Assembly (NCBI GenBank): GCA_963798655.1
Contig: CAWCUH010000023.1
Location: forward strand, 94,795 to 158,794
Reading direction: 5' to 3'
Length of the DNA: 64,000 nt
Source of the DNA: CAVSMC01 sp963798655
Lineage (GTDB): Bacteria; Pseudomonadota; Gammaproteobacteria; Burkholderiales; Casimicrobiaceae
Part shown: in pieces, positions 1-8,973 of the stretch
Position numbering within the stretch: position 1 is the first letter of the stretch
Layout: each line of letters begins with the position of its first letter
Translations under genes and position numbers: made by a program
Notes under the pieces: generated by a model
Seen by the model: the letters and a program-made list of their open reading frames with translations, nothing else
Told to the model about the DNA's origin: nothing
Databases searched by the model: none

Positions 1-914
1 AGCAGCAGCGGACCGTTCAATTTCGCGCCGCCCCACACCGGCAGCTCGGCGTACCGGCGCGCGGGGCCGTAGCGGCCGTCGGGACGCTCCTCGAACGCGC
101 GGAATCCGCGCTCGAAATCGCCGCTGCCGAGGCGCGTGCTCGCGATGCCGAAGCGGGCGTCCCAGTCGGCGACGTCGATCGCGGCCGCCTGCTTGTACGC
201 GTCCTCGGCGCGATCGAGATCGCCGCTCCAGTGACGCAGCACGCCGAGCGTTTGCCAGAACAGCGCATGGCGCGGCGGGGGCGATGCGAGCGATTCCATC
301 GCCGCACGCGCACCGTCGAGGTCTCCGTCGAGCGCTTGCGAGAACAGCTGGCCGGTGCGCGCGCTCGGATGCGACGGGTTCGCGGCAAGCGCACGGGCGT
401 ACGCGGCGCGCGCGCGCACGGTGTCGCCGTCGCGATTGAGCAGGTCGCCGAGGTTCGCCGCGGCGTCGGCGTGCGACGGATCCTTCTCGAGCGCGCGCTC
501 GAATGCACGGATCGCCTCGCGCCGGCGCGACAGCCGCTCGAGCGCGAGCCCGAGGTGGTTGTACGCAGGCGCGAAGTCGGGCTTGAGCTGGATTGCGCGC
601 TCCAGATGGAACACCGCGTCCACCGCGCGGCCGGCGTACAGCAGTGCGAAGCCGAGGTTGCTGCGCGCCGGCGCTTCGTCGGGAACGACGGCGGCGAGCT
701 GCTCGAAGCGGCGCACGGCGAGCTTGGCGCGGCCCGATTGCAGCGCGAGCGCACCGGCGTTGTTGAGCGCCGCGGCGTCGGTCGGATGGTCGGTGAGGTA
801 CGCGGCGTACGCGTCTTCGGCCTCGGCGAGCCGCCCGGCCTGATGCAGCCGGAAAGCGACGGCGAGCCGCGCTCGATCGGTGCTTCCGGGGACCGGCGGT
901 TTGACGAGCGCCAT
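1..914 (-). CDS. TPR-repeat protein, C-terminus cut by window edge
   Basis: This frame is open from an ATG at 914 to the left edge, so the protein is incomplete at its C-terminus. I read at least 304 residues. Most of it is tandem tetratricopeptide helices, with recurring patterns such as AYNHLGLALERLSRRREAI and NLGDLLNRDGDTVRARAAY. It ends with FRAFEERPDGRYGPARRY and ELPVWGG, the pattern that precedes the glycosyltransferase-9-like domain in many proteobacterial TPR proteins. No signal peptide or membrane segment is visible. By family resemblance it may be a cytoplasmic TPR scaffold or TPR-glycosyltransferase fusion; which one cannot be decided because the C-terminal domain lies outside the window. 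It starts 44 bp downstream of the argG stop on the same strand and could be cotranscribed with it. Confidence 0.75.
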   Translation of the reverse strand, partial: MALVKPPVPGSTDRARLAVAFRLHQAGRLAEAEDAYAAYLTDHPTDAAALNNAGALALQSGRAKLAVRRFEQLAAVVPDEAPARSNLGFALLYAGRAVDAVFHLERAIQLKPDFAPAYNHLGLALERLSRRREAIRAFERALEKDPSHADAAANLGDLLNRDGDTVRARAAYARALAANPSHPSARTGQLFSQALDGDLDGARAAMESLASPPPRHALFWQTLGVLRHWSGDLDRAEDAYKQAAAIDVADWDARFGIASTRLGSGDFERGFRAFEERPDGRYGPARRYAELPVWGGAKLNGPLL

Positions 915-957
915 GCGAGTCAGGCGTCAACCACCGAAGCGGTGCGCTCGCCGGCGC

Positions 958-2187
958 TCAGCCGCGACGCTTGCGCGCGTTCGCAGCGATGCGCATCCGA
1001 AGCGCGTTCAGCTTGATGAACCCGGCCGCGTCCTTCTGGTCGTACGCGCCGGCGTCGTCCTCGAATGTCGCGATCGACGTGTCGAACAGGGAATCGGTCT
1101 TCGACTCGCGTCCGACGCACATCATCGTGCCCTTGTAGAGCTTGAGCTTGACCGTCCCGTTGACCGTCGCCTGCGACGCGTCGATCAATCCCTGCACGAG
1201 CGTGCGCTCGGGGCTGAACCAGTAGCCGTTGTAGATCATCCGCGCATAGCGGGGCATCAGGTCGTCCTTGAGCGCGAGCACCTCGCGGTCGAGCGTGAGC
1301 GACTCCATCGCGCGATGCCCCTTCAGCAGGATCGTGCCCCCGGGGGTCTCGTAGCATCCGCGCGACTTCATGCCGACGTAGCGATTCTCGACCATGTCGA
1401 GGCGGCCGATGCCGTGCTTGCCGCCGAGCTCGTTCAGCTTCGCGAGCACCTGCGCGGGCGAGAGCCTCGCGCCGTCGATCGCGACGATGTCGCCTTTCGC
1501 GTATTCGAGCTCGATCACCTGCGCCTTGTCCGGCGCCTTCTCCGGCGACACGCTGATCCGCCACATCGACTCCTCGGGCTCGTATGCCGGGTCCTCGAGA
1601 ATGCCGCCTTCGTAGCTGATGTGCAGCATGTTCGCGTCCATCGAGTACGGCGCGCCGCCTGTGCGCTTCTTGAAGTCGACCGGGATGCCGTGCCTGTCGG
1701 CGTACGCGACCAGCTTCTCGCGCGACGTGAGGTCCCACTCGCGCCACGGCGCGATCACCTTGATGTTCGGCGCGAGCGCATAGGCACCGAGCTCGAAGCG
1801 AACCTGGTCGTTGCCCTTGCCTGTCGCTCCGTGGCTGATCGCGTCGGCGCCGGTGCGCTGCGCAATCTCGACCAGGTGCTTCGCGATCAGCGGCCGCGCG
1901 ATCGACGTGCCGAGCAGGTACTCGCCCTCGTAGACGGCGTTCGCGCGGAACATCGGAAACACGAAGTCGCGCACGAACTCCTCGCGCAGGTCCTCGATGA
2001 AGATGTTCTGCGCTGCGATACCGAGCGCGACCGCCTTGTTGCGCGCGGGCTCGAGCTCCTCGCCCTGGCCGATGTCGGCGGTGAAGGTGACGACTTCGCA
2101 GCGATAGACGTCCTGCAGCCACTTGAGGATGACGGACGTATCGAGGCCGCCGGAGTAGGCGAGGACGACTTTGTTGATGTCGGGCAT
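958..2187 (-). CDS. argG: Argininosuccinate synthase
   Basis: Joins citrulline and aspartate with ATP to give argininosuccinate, the penultimate step of arginine synthesis, in the cytoplasm. The 409-residue length fits the shorter family type of about 400-410 residues. The ATP-binding PP-loop AYSGGLDTS is at residues 10-18, and the conserved SHGATGKGNDQVRFE segment follows near residue 120. The ATG start gives the canonical N-terminus MPDINKVVLAYSGG. Further upstream on the same strand lie argF, a VOC protein and a Bug-family protein. A long imperfect hairpin (2226-2272) separates argG from the Bug gene, so argG may have its own control. Identification is firm. Confidence 0.97.
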   Translation of the reverse strand: MPDINKVVLAYSGGLDTSVILKWLQDVYRCEVVTFTADIGQGEELEPARNKAVALGIAAQNIFIEDLREEFVRDFVFPMFRANAVYEGEYLLGTSIARPLIAKHLVEIAQRTGADAISHGATGKGNDQVRFELGAYALAPNIKVIAPWREWDLTSREKLVAYADRHGIPVDFKKRTGGAPYSMDANMLHISYEGGILEDPAYEPEESMWRISVSPEKAPDKAQVIELEYAKGDIVAIDGARLSPAQVLAKLNELGGKHGIGRLDMVENRYVGMKSRGCYETPGGTILLKGHRAMESLTLDREVLALKDDLMPRYARMIYNGYWFSPERTLVQGLIDASQATVNGTVKLKLYKGTMMCVGRESKTDSLFDTSIATFEDDAGAYDQKDAAGFIKLNALRMRIAANARKRRG

Positions 2188-2225
2188 GACGTGCTCGATG
2201 GTTGCGAAGGAGACGGACGTAATTG

Positions 2226-2272
2226 GAACCTATCGCAAAATCGGGCTGTGCAGCCAATTTTGCGAGAGGTTC
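2226..2272. repeat. Imperfect 19-bp inverted repeat between Bug gene and argG
   Basis: Arms pair as GAACCT with AGGTTC, TCGCAAAAT with ATTTTGCGA, and GGCT with AGCC around a GTGC loop, with small internal mismatches. It begins at the stop codon of the upstream Bug-family gene and ends about 38 bp before the argG start. There is no clear T-run after it on the minus strand, so it is not a classical intrinsic terminator. It may stabilise the upstream mRNA or attenuate readthrough into argG. Confidence 0.6.
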
Positions 2273-3249
2273 TAGTCGATCTTCAGGCCGAGCTTGCGGA
2301 TAACCGGCGCCCAGCGGTCGGCGTCGCCTTTGATCAGCGAGCCGAATTCCTCGGGCGTTCCGCCGACGAGGTCGAAGCCCTGCGCGTTCATCTTCTGCAC
2401 GACGTCCGCCATCTTGAGGATCGCGTTCATCTCCGCGTTGAGTCGCTGCACGATCGCCTGCGGCGTGCCGGCCGGCACGAGCACGCCGTTCCATGCGAGC
2501 GCCTCGAATCCCGGATAGCCGGATTCGGCAATCGTCGGGATGTCGGGCAGCAGCGGGAAGCGCTTCGCGGTCGTCACCGCGATCGCGCGGAGCTTGCCCG
2601 CCTGGATCTGCGCCTGCAGCGGCTGCATGACGGCGAACATCATCTGCGTCTCGTTCTGGATCGTCGCGGTCACCGCCGGCGGCGAACCGTTGAACGGCAC
2701 GTGCACCGCATCGAAACCCGCCATCGCCTTGAACAGCTCCATGCACAGATGCGACGAGCTGCCGTTGCCGACCGACGCGTAGTTGAGCTTGCCCGGATTC
2801 GCCTTCGCGTAGGCGACCAGCTCCTGCACGTTCCTGACCGGGAGCTGCGCGTTGACGGCGAGCACGTTCGGCTGGCTCGACGTGATGATCACCGGCGCGA
2901 GGTCCTTCTGCACGTCGTAAGGCAACTTCTGCAGCAGCGGGCCGAACGACAGGGGCCCGGGGTAGCCCAGCACCATCGTGTAACCGTCGGGAGCGGCTTT
3001 TGCGGCCTCGCTCACGGCTACGGTGCCGCCGGCGGCGGACTTGTTCTCGACGACGATCGGCTGACCGAGTCGCGCCGAAAGCTTGTCGCCGATCGTGCGT
3101 CCGAGGGTGTCGATCGAGCTTCCGGCGGGCGCGGTCATCAGGAATCGGATCGGCTTCTGCGGCCACGTCTGCGCGGCGACGCCGGTCGAAACGACGAGGG
3201 CGAGCGCGGCCAGTGTCCGCGCGCAAGCATTGAAGATTCGAAGGCTCAT
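2272..3249 (-). CDS. Bug-family tripartite tricarboxylate transporter substrate-binding protein
   Basis: Periplasmic solute-binding protein of the TctC/Bug family, which is expanded in Burkholderiales and captures carboxylates for tripartite transporters or signalling. I chose the ATG at 3249 (325 residues) because it gives a clean signal peptide, MSLRIFNACARTLAALALVV, with cleavage near GVAAQ. The mature part begins with WPQKPIRFLMTAPAG, followed by the typical LGQPIVVENKSAAGG motif and a long Bug domain. No TctA or TctB membrane genes are adjacent, so the transport partner is unknown, as is common for orphan Bug proteins. The ligand cannot be predicted. It is transcribed with the VOC gene 40 bp upstream. 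Confidence 0.92.
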   Translation of the reverse strand: MSLRIFNACARTLAALALVVSTGVAAQTWPQKPIRFLMTAPAGSSIDTLGRTIGDKLSARLGQPIVVENKSAAGGTVAVSEAAKAAPDGYTMVLGYPGPLSFGPLLQKLPYDVQKDLAPVIITSSQPNVLAVNAQLPVRNVQELVAYAKANPGKLNYASVGNGSSSHLCMELFKAMAGFDAVHVPFNGSPPAVTATIQNETQMMFAVMQPLQAQIQAGKLRAIAVTTAKRFPLLPDIPTIAESGYPGFEALAWNGVLVPAGTPQAIVQRLNAEMNAILKMADVVQKMNAQGFDLVGGTPEEFGSLIKGDADRWAPVIRKLGLKID

Positions 3250-3289
3250 CGGTGTCGCGGGTGTCGTTTGAAGGAATGACTGGCGCGGC

Positions 3290-3658
3290 TCACGCCGGCC
3301 GATGGTAAACGGCCTCGATGTTGTGCCCGTCGGGATCGAGGACGAACGCGCCGTAGTAGTGCTCGTGGTACTCGGGGCGCAGCCCCGGAGGGCCGTTATC
3401 GTCGCCGCCGGCGGCGATCGCGGCGCGGTGGAAGGTCTCGACCTCGAGGCGCGACTGCGCGGCGAACGCGACATGCGTTCGCGGCATCGGCTGGCCCGGG
3501 CGGCCCTCCATGATCCAGAACCGAGGCTTGTCGGAGCCGAAGCCGACGAACGCCTCGAACTGCATCACTTCGCGGATGCCGAGCGGCGCCAGCGCCGCCG
3601 CGTAGAACGCGCGCGATCGCTCGAGGTCGCTGACGGTGATGCCGATATGGTCGAACAT
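3290..3658 (-). CDS. VOC superfamily (glyoxalase-like) protein
   Basis: A 122-residue protein of the vicinal-oxygen-chelate fold. It starts MFDHIGITVSDLERSRAFY, where the early His is the usual first metal ligand. Later segments EYHEHYYGAFVLDPDGHNIE include the usual C-terminal Glu region. One VOC module of this size normally dimerises to form the metal site. Members include glyoxalases, dioxygenases and resistance proteins; the substrate cannot be told. It starts 9 bp after the argF stop, so it is very likely cotranscribed with argF. Confidence 0.85.
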   Translation of the reverse strand: MFDHIGITVSDLERSRAFYAAALAPLGIREVMQFEAFVGFGSDKPRFWIMEGRPGQPMPRTHVAFAAQSRLEVETFHRAAIAAGGDDNGPPGLRPEYHEHYYGAFVLDPDGHNIEAVYHRPA

Positions 3659-3667
3659 CCGACTCCT

Positions 3668-4594
3668 TCAGCCGACGCGGCCGCAGACGAGGTATTCGAG
3701 CAGCGCCTTCTGCGCGTGCAGCCGGTTCTCGGCCTCGTCCCAGACGGCGCTCTGCGGGCCGTCGATGACCTCCGCCGCCACCTCCTCGCCGCGGTGCGCC
3801 GGCAGGCAATGCATGAACAGCGCGTCCGGCTTCGCCTGGCGCATCATGTCCGTGTCGACCTGCCAGTCGGCGAACGAGCGCTTGCGCGCCTCGTTCTCCG
3901 CCTCGAAGCCCATGCTCGTCCAGACGTCGGTGGTGACCAGATCAGCCCCGCGGCACGCCGCCATCGGATCGGCGAACGTCCGGTAGATGTCCGCGATCGG
4001 CATGCCCGCGCACTGCGGATCGACCTCGTAGCCCGGCGGCGACGACACATGCAGCCGGAAGCCGAAGATCGCGGCGGCCTGCAGCCAGCTCGTCAGCATG
4101 TTGTTCGAGTCGCCGATCCACGCGACGGTGCGTCCCTCGATCGAGCCGCGATGCTCGATGTACGTGTAGACGTCGGCGAGGATCTGGCAGGGATGGTGCT
4201 CGTTGGTGAGCCCGTTGATCACCGGCACGCGCGAATGCGCGGCGAAGCGCTCGATGATCGACTGCTCGAACGTGCGGATCATCACGACGTCGACCATTCG
4301 CGAGATCACCTGCGCGACGTCCTCGATCGGCTCGCCGCGCGAAAGCTGCGTGTCGTGGCGGTTCAGGTTGATCGCGATGCCGCCAAGCTGGTTCATGCCG
4401 GCCTCGAACGACACGCGCGTGCGCGTCGAAGCCTTCTCGAACACCATCGCGAGCGTGCGGTCGCGCAGCGGCTGGTAGAGCTCGTAGCGCTTGAACCGGT
4501 CCTTGATCCACCGGGTGCGCGCGAACAGGTGCTCGAACTCGGCAGCCGAGAAATCGGAGAACTGAAGGAAATGGCTGGGCGAAGCGGCAGGCAT
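3668..4594 (-). CDS. argF: Ornithine carbamoyltransferase
   Basis: Transfers the carbamoyl group from carbamoyl phosphate to ornithine to give citrulline. The 308-residue length is normal. The carbamoyl-phosphate motif STRTR is at residues 56-60, HPCQ at 134-137, and the ornithine-binding FMHCLPAHRG loop lies in the C-terminal third. The chosen ATG gives MPAASPSHFLQFSDFS, typical of betaproteobacterial ArgF. It is the first gene of a minus-strand run argF-VOC-Bug-argG, so two arginine steps lie within 4 kb. carAB, which supplies carbamoyl phosphate, is about 9 kb away. Confidence 0.97.
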   Translation of the reverse strand: MPAASPSHFLQFSDFSAAEFEHLFARTRWIKDRFKRYELYQPLRDRTLAMVFEKASTRTRVSFEAGMNQLGGIAINLNRHDTQLSRGEPIEDVAQVISRMVDVVMIRTFEQSIIERFAAHSRVPVINGLTNEHHPCQILADVYTYIEHRGSIEGRTVAWIGDSNNMLTSWLQAAAIFGFRLHVSSPPGYEVDPQCAGMPIADIYRTFADPMAACRGADLVTTDVWTSMGFEAENEARKRSFADWQVDTDMMRQAKPDALFMHCLPAHRGEEVAAEVIDGPQSAVWDEAENRLHAQKALLEYLVCGRVG

Positions 4595-4784
4595 CGGCCG
4601 GTGAGGCGGCGGCGCCGATCGCGGCGATCGTCACCAAGGCCATTAAAACAACATATTAGCATGCAAGCGCGCTTCGGCGCACGGTGCCGGCCTGCGCTTG
4701 ACGGGCATCAATGCCGGCTGTGACGGTCGCCGTTACGCTTTGTCGGTTCGTCAAACGATTCGACCGGGAAAGCGTATCGCCTCG

Positions 4785-5972
4785 ATGAGTGGATCAGCGC
4801 CGATCGACCTGGCCGCCACCGGCCTGCCGCCGCTCGTCATTCGTGGGCGCAAGCTGCTGCCGATCGTGCAGGGCGGCATGGGCGTCGGCGTGTCCGCGCA
4901 TCGTCTCGCCGGTGCGGTCGCCGCACTGAACGCCGTCGGCACGATCGCGAGCGTCGATCTTCGCCGGCACCATCCCGACCTGCTCGAAGCGACGCGCCAC
5001 GCGGCCAAGGCCGAAGTCGATGCGGCGAACGTGATCGCGCTCGACCGCGAGATCGTCGCCGCGCGCGCGATCGCGCAGGGGCGCGGGATGGTGGCCGTCA
5101 ACGTCATGCGCGCGGTGTCCGAATACCCGGCGTACGTGCGGCAGTCGTGCGCGAGCGGCGCCGACGCGATCGTCGTTGGCGCCGGCCTTCCGCTCGATCT
5201 GCCCGATCTCGCGTGCGCGCACCCGGACGTCGCGCTGATTCCGATTCTGTCCGATGCGCGCGGCATCGCGCTCGTCGTGCGCAAGTGGGCGCGCAAGGGG
5301 CGGCTGCCGGACGCGATCGTCATCGAGCACCCGCGTTACGCCGGCGGCCACCTCGGCGCCGCGCGCATCGACGACCTCGCCGATCCGCGATTCGACTTCG
5401 AGCGCGTGCTGCCCGACGTGCACGCGTTCCTTCGCGCCGAAGGCATCGGCGCCGACACGATTCCGCTGATTCCCGCGGGCGGCATCAACAGCGCGGCACG
5501 CATTCGCGAGCTGATCTCGCTCGGCGCGGCCGCCGTGCAGGTCGGCACGGCGTTCGCAGTGACCGAGGAAGGCGACGCCGACATCGCGTTCAAGCACGTG
5601 CTCGCCGACGCGTCGCCCGACGACATCGTCGAGTTCATGAGCGTCGCCGGCTTGCCGGCCCGCGCGGTGCGCACGCCGTGGCTCGCTCGCTACATCGAGC
5701 ACCTGCCGAAGCTCGTCGATGCAGCGCGCCGCAAGCCGCGCTGCACGCTCAAGTTCGACTGCCTGCTGCAATGCGCGCTGCGCGACGGCAACGCGAAGTT
5801 CGGCCAGTTCTGCATCGACCAGAAGCTTGCCGAAGGGTTGAGCGGCGACCTGCGCAAGGGGCTGTTCTTTCGCGGCGCATCGGCGCTGCCGTTCGGCAGC
5901 GAGATCCGTCCGGTGCGCGAGCTGATCGATTACCTGCTGACCGGCGTGCGGCCGGCGGCGGTCCCTCGGTAG
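4785..5972 (+). CDS. Nitronate monooxygenase family flavoprotein
   Basis: FMN-dependent TIM-barrel protein of the nitronate monooxygenase (2-nitropropane dioxygenase) family, which oxidises alkyl nitronates. I took the ATG at 4785 (395 residues); an upstream ATG at 4698 would add a non-conserved 29-residue tail. The barrel start VQGGMGVGVSAHRLAG, the phosphate-binding stretch PLIPAGGINSAARI and the region GAAAVQVGTAFAVTEEG are visible. A cysteine-containing C-terminal segment (KFDCLLQCALRDGNAKFGQF) is seen in a subgroup of this family. The gene stands alone between divergent argF and a convergent GGDEF gene. The physiological substrate is unknown. Confidence 0.85.
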   Translation: MSGSAPIDLAATGLPPLVIRGRKLLPIVQGGMGVGVSAHRLAGAVAALNAVGTIASVDLRRHHPDLLEATRHAAKAEVDAANVIALDREIVAARAIAQGRGMVAVNVMRAVSEYPAYVRQSCASGADAIVVGAGLPLDLPDLACAHPDVALIPILSDARGIALVVRKWARKGRLPDAIVIEHPRYAGGHLGAARIDDLADPRFDFERVLPDVHAFLRAEGIGADTIPLIPAGGINSAARIRELISLGAAAVQVGTAFAVTEEGDADIAFKHVLADASPDDIVEFMSVAGLPARAVRTPWLARYIEHLPKLVDAARRKPRCTLKFDCLLQCALRDGNAKFGQFCIDQKLAEGLSGDLRKGLFFRGASALPFGSEIRPVRELIDYLLTGVRPAAVPR

Positions 5973-6153
5973 GAGCGGCCCGCGCATCGGCACCGCGCCG
6001 CGGGGCGCCTGGCGGACGCTGCCCGGCTCGGCCAACGTACCGGCACGCGCGACGTTGCGCCATCGCACGTTCGACGGCGGCCGCGATCCGCACCAACAAA
6101 CCTGACGCAGGCCAAGGCGCGGCGAGGCTGCGCGCCGAATGCGAAGCGTGCCG

Positions 6154-7926
6154 CTACGCCGCTCTCACCGCCCGCGGCACGGCGAGCACGATCCGATCGC
6201 GTCCTGCGCGCTTCGCCGCATAGAGCGCGCGATCGGCGGCGGCGATCAGCTCGGCGACGGTGTCTCCGTCCGAGGAGAAGACGGCAACGCCCGCCGAGAA
6301 CGTCAGGCGGCCGAGCGGCTCGCCGTCGACGTCGAGCGCGAGCAAGCCAAGCCGTTGCGCGAGGCTCCCGAGCGCAGCGAGCGCACCGTTCCCGTCGGTG
6401 TCGGGCAGCACGATGCAGAACTCCTCGCCGCCGTAGCGCGCGACGACGTCCGCGGGCCGCAGCGCCGTGCCGAACAGGCGCGCGACATGCACGAGCACGC
6501 TGTCGCCCGCCGGATGGCCGAAGCGGTCGTTCACGCGCTTGAAGTGATCGAGGTCGACCAGCGCGACCGCGAGCGGCGCGTCGCGACGCGCGGCGCCGGC
6601 GAGCAATCCCGGCATCGTGCTGTCGAGATAGCGGCGGTTGAACAGCTGCGTCAGCGGATCGTGCACCGCCTCGGTCGCGAGCTGCGCCTGAAGCTGCTCG
6701 ATCTCGCGCATCCGCGTGATCAGCTCGCGATTGAGCCGCTCGAGCTCGCGGTTCAACGAATCGGATTCCTGTCGTTGCCGCTCGGCACGATCGCGGTCGA
6801 CGCGCGCGTGCGTGAGCTCGTGCTGAACCTTCAGCAGGTAATAGCGCGCGCTCGCCCGGCTCGACAGACGCTCGGTCTGAGCATCGAGCAGTTGCTGCTG
6901 GTGCGCGTACGCCTGCTCGAAGCGGCCGCGCGCCGCGTGACGCTGCGCGGCGAGCGCATGCGCCTTGCATAGTGTGGGCAGGTGATGCGCGGCTTTCGCC
7001 GCGTCGGCGGCAGCCTCGAGCGCTGCGAGCGCCGCATCGCCGTCGACGTCGCGCGCTGCGGCGAGCGCCGCGTTCGCCCATCGCCAGTGCACGTCGTTGA
7101 AGCCGCCCGGATATTCGGCGTGGATCGCGCGTGCGGTGTCGACGCAGCGCTGCGCATCATCGAGACGTCCCGCCTGCGCGTAAGTCTCCGCGCCGATCGC
7201 GCAGTAATGCGCCTGTGCGGCGCGCGCCGATGGCGGCTCGTCGCCGGGAAAGATCGTGTCGACGATCGCGAGCGCGGCGTCTCGCTCGCCGACACCGAGC
7301 AGCGCCTCGGCGAGGTTCGATCGCGCAAACAGCATGAGCTGCGGATTGTTGTAGCGCGGCAACAGCTCGAGCGCGTCGCGCGCAAGCTCGCGCGCCGGCT
7401 CGAAGTCGCCGACGGTGACCAGCGCCGCGGCGAGATTCGACATCACCGTCGGTAGCTGCGGCGACGGATCGATCGTGCGCAGCGCCTCGAGCGCCTCGTA
7501 CAGATAGCGGATCGCCTCGTCCATCCGGTCGGTGTAGAAGTACGTGGCGCCAAGCGCGTTCACGACCCAGAATCGATCCTGCGGCGGCATCGACAGCGCG
7601 ATCGCATAAAGCGGCTCGAGCATCTCGCGCGCCGCGAGCGGCTGCTGCTCGATCAGCAGGATGCGTGCGAGCCCGGTCTGCGCGAGCGTCGCGCCGCCTG
7701 CGTCGCCGACCTTCTCGAAGCGGGCGCGCGCCTGCGCGAGCCCCGCGCGTGCTTCGACCGGATGCGGCGTGAAGAACAAATGGTGGTATGCAACCGTCAG
7801 CTCGCACCATGCGCGCGTCGGCTCGTCGGGCAGCGAAGCGGGCGCGAGCGCCTGCAGCGCAAGCGCGTGTGCGGCGGCGGGATCGCCGAAATGCGTGTCC
7901 CAGATGCGGCGTGCGGCGTTGGTCAT
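6154..7926 (-). CDS. Diguanylate cyclase with N-terminal TPR region
   Basis: Makes cyclic di-GMP from two GTP. The 590 residues comprise about 380 residues of helical TPR-like repeats, a coiled-coil linker rich in Arg/Glu/Gln around residues 375-420, and a GGDEF domain starting near DPLTQLFNRRYL. The active-site motif is GGEEF at 499-503. The allosteric inhibitory site RxxD is present (RPAD, 490-493), exactly five residues before GGEEF, so product feedback is likely. No signal peptide or membrane segment is seen, so it is probably cytoplasmic, with the TPR region as sensor or partner-binding part. An MshEN-type c-di-GMP receptor motif occurs 15 kb away at the pilus cluster. Confidence 0.93.
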   Translation of the reverse strand: MTNAARRIWDTHFGDPAAAHALALQALAPASLPDEPTRAWCELTVAYHHLFFTPHPVEARAGLAQARARFEKVGDAGGATLAQTGLARILLIEQQPLAAREMLEPLYAIALSMPPQDRFWVVNALGATYFYTDRMDEAIRYLYEALEALRTIDPSPQLPTVMSNLAAALVTVGDFEPARELARDALELLPRYNNPQLMLFARSNLAEALLGVGERDAALAIVDTIFPGDEPPSARAAQAHYCAIGAETYAQAGRLDDAQRCVDTARAIHAEYPGGFNDVHWRWANAALAAARDVDGDAALAALEAAADAAKAAHHLPTLCKAHALAAQRHAARGRFEQAYAHQQQLLDAQTERLSSRASARYYLLKVQHELTHARVDRDRAERQRQESDSLNRELERLNRELITRMREIEQLQAQLATEAVHDPLTQLFNRRYLDSTMPGLLAGAARRDAPLAVALVDLDHFKRVNDRFGHPAGDSVLVHVARLFGTALRPADVVARYGGEEFCIVLPDTDGNGALAALGSLAQRLGLLALDVDGEPLGRLTFSAGVAVFSSDGDTVAELIAAADRALYAAKRAGRDRIVLAVPRAVRAA

Positions 7927-8079
7927 GGAGTGTGATGCGATGCGGACTCGAGTGACGAAGCGTGCAGCGATCGTCGAGCGACCGCGATGCTACAATACAA
8001 GCACGATTCATGCTCGACGATCCGCCGAGCGTCGGTGAGCGGTACAACACGTCCGCTCGTCTTTACACAGCTTGCTTCG

Positions 8080-8433
8080 ATGTCCGATGCCGCGCCTGCC
8101 AGGGACGCCGTAATCTGGGGCGTCACTGCGTCGGGCCGCAAATTCCGACCGAGCGATTGGGCTGAGCGGCTCGCGGGACTGACGTCGGCGTTCGGCTTCG
8201 AGCATCGTCTCGCGTACTCGCCGCTGGTGCTTCCGATGTCGGTCGGGGGCACGAGCGTCGTGGTCGTCGACAGCAAGCTCGCGCAGCTCGAGCCGCGCTT
8301 CCACCAATTCCTGCTGAATTTCGCGCGCGACAACGCGCTCGTCGTCGAATACGTGCCCGACGCGATGGCCAACGCGCGATCGTTGACGCCGCCGGCGACG
8401 CTCGCGCGCACCGAGCCGCGCGAGCCGGTGTAG
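8080..8433 (+). CDS. DUF3579 family protein
   Basis: A 117-residue protein beginning MSDAAPARDAVIWGVTASG, followed by KFRPSDWAERL and a central MSVGGTSVVVVDSKL stretch. This matches the DUF3579 family, small cytoplasmic proteins of betaproteobacteria with no assigned function. The ATG at 8080 was preferred to an upstream in-frame ATG at 7987 because the extra residues do not look like the family. A TACAAT box lies upstream near 7989. The gene is convergent with rpsT, separated by a hairpin terminator. Confidence 0.8.
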   Translation: MSDAAPARDAVIWGVTASGRKFRPSDWAERLAGLTSAFGFEHRLAYSPLVLPMSVGGTSVVVVDSKLAQLEPRFHQFLLNFARDNALVVEYVPDAMANARSLTPPATLARTEPREPV

Positions 8434-8461
8434 CGTCGAAGATCGCTCGCCTGCGCGCGCC

Positions 8462-8490
8462 AATGAAAAGAGCGCCTGGCCGGCGCTCTC
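8462..8490 (-). terminator. Rho-independent terminator after rpsT
   Basis: GAGCGCC (8470-8476) pairs with GGCGCTC (8482-8488) around a 5-nt loop. On the minus strand the stem is followed by TTTTCATTG. It lies 26 bp past the rpsT stop and could also slow readthrough from the convergent DUF3579 gene. Confidence 0.75.
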
Positions 8491-8514
8491 ATCGAAACGG
8501 CTGCTGCAGCGGCG

Positions 8515-8778
8515 CTACGCCATCGAGCGGATCGCGTGTGCGAGGCGCGACTTGGTGCGCGACGCGAGGTTCTTGTGCACGATCTTCTTGTCGGCGATGC
8601 GATCGATCACCGACTGCGACGCCGTGAGCTGCGAGGCGGCAGCCGCCTTGTCGCCGGCGGCGATCGCCTTGCGGACCTTCTTGACGGCGGTGCGAAGCTC
8701 GGACTTGAGGCTCGCGTTGTGCATGCGCAGCGTTTCCGCTTGGCGGGCGCGCTTGCGCGCTTGGGCGGTATTGGCCAT
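8515..8778 (-). CDS. rpsT: 30S ribosomal protein S20
   Basis: Small-subunit protein that binds the 5' domain and helix 44 of 16S rRNA. It has 87 residues, the usual length, and is very Lys/Arg/Ala rich, starting MANTAQARKRARQAE and containing KKIVHKNLASRTKSRLAHAI. The ATG start is standard. It is divergent from murJ, a neighbourhood seen in many betaproteobacteria, and is followed by a strong hairpin terminator. Confidence 0.97.
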   Translation of the reverse strand: MANTAQARKRARQAETLRMHNASLKSELRTAVKKVRKAIAAGDKAAAASQLTASQSVIDRIADKKIVHKNLASRTKSRLAHAIRSMA

Positions 8779-8973
8779 CGGACTCGGTTCCTTCGGGCGC
8801 TTTCGTTGATGGCGGCGTAACTATTTCGTTGGGCCGCGGAAAAAAGACCAAGCATAATAGCAGCTTAACCGAAAGTGCGCAACGGGCCACGATCCCGCGC
8901 GCCGCTCGCCGCCGATGCTCGATTGCTCCGAATCCCGTCTCGCTCGTTCGCGGCGCCGCCCGCTCGGCGGCCG

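Noticed and set aside
880..3279. A 799-codon plus-strand frame opposite argG and the Bug gene
   Set aside because: Low-complexity His/Arg/Val/Asp composition typical of antisense shadows; both minus-strand genes have clear family motifs.
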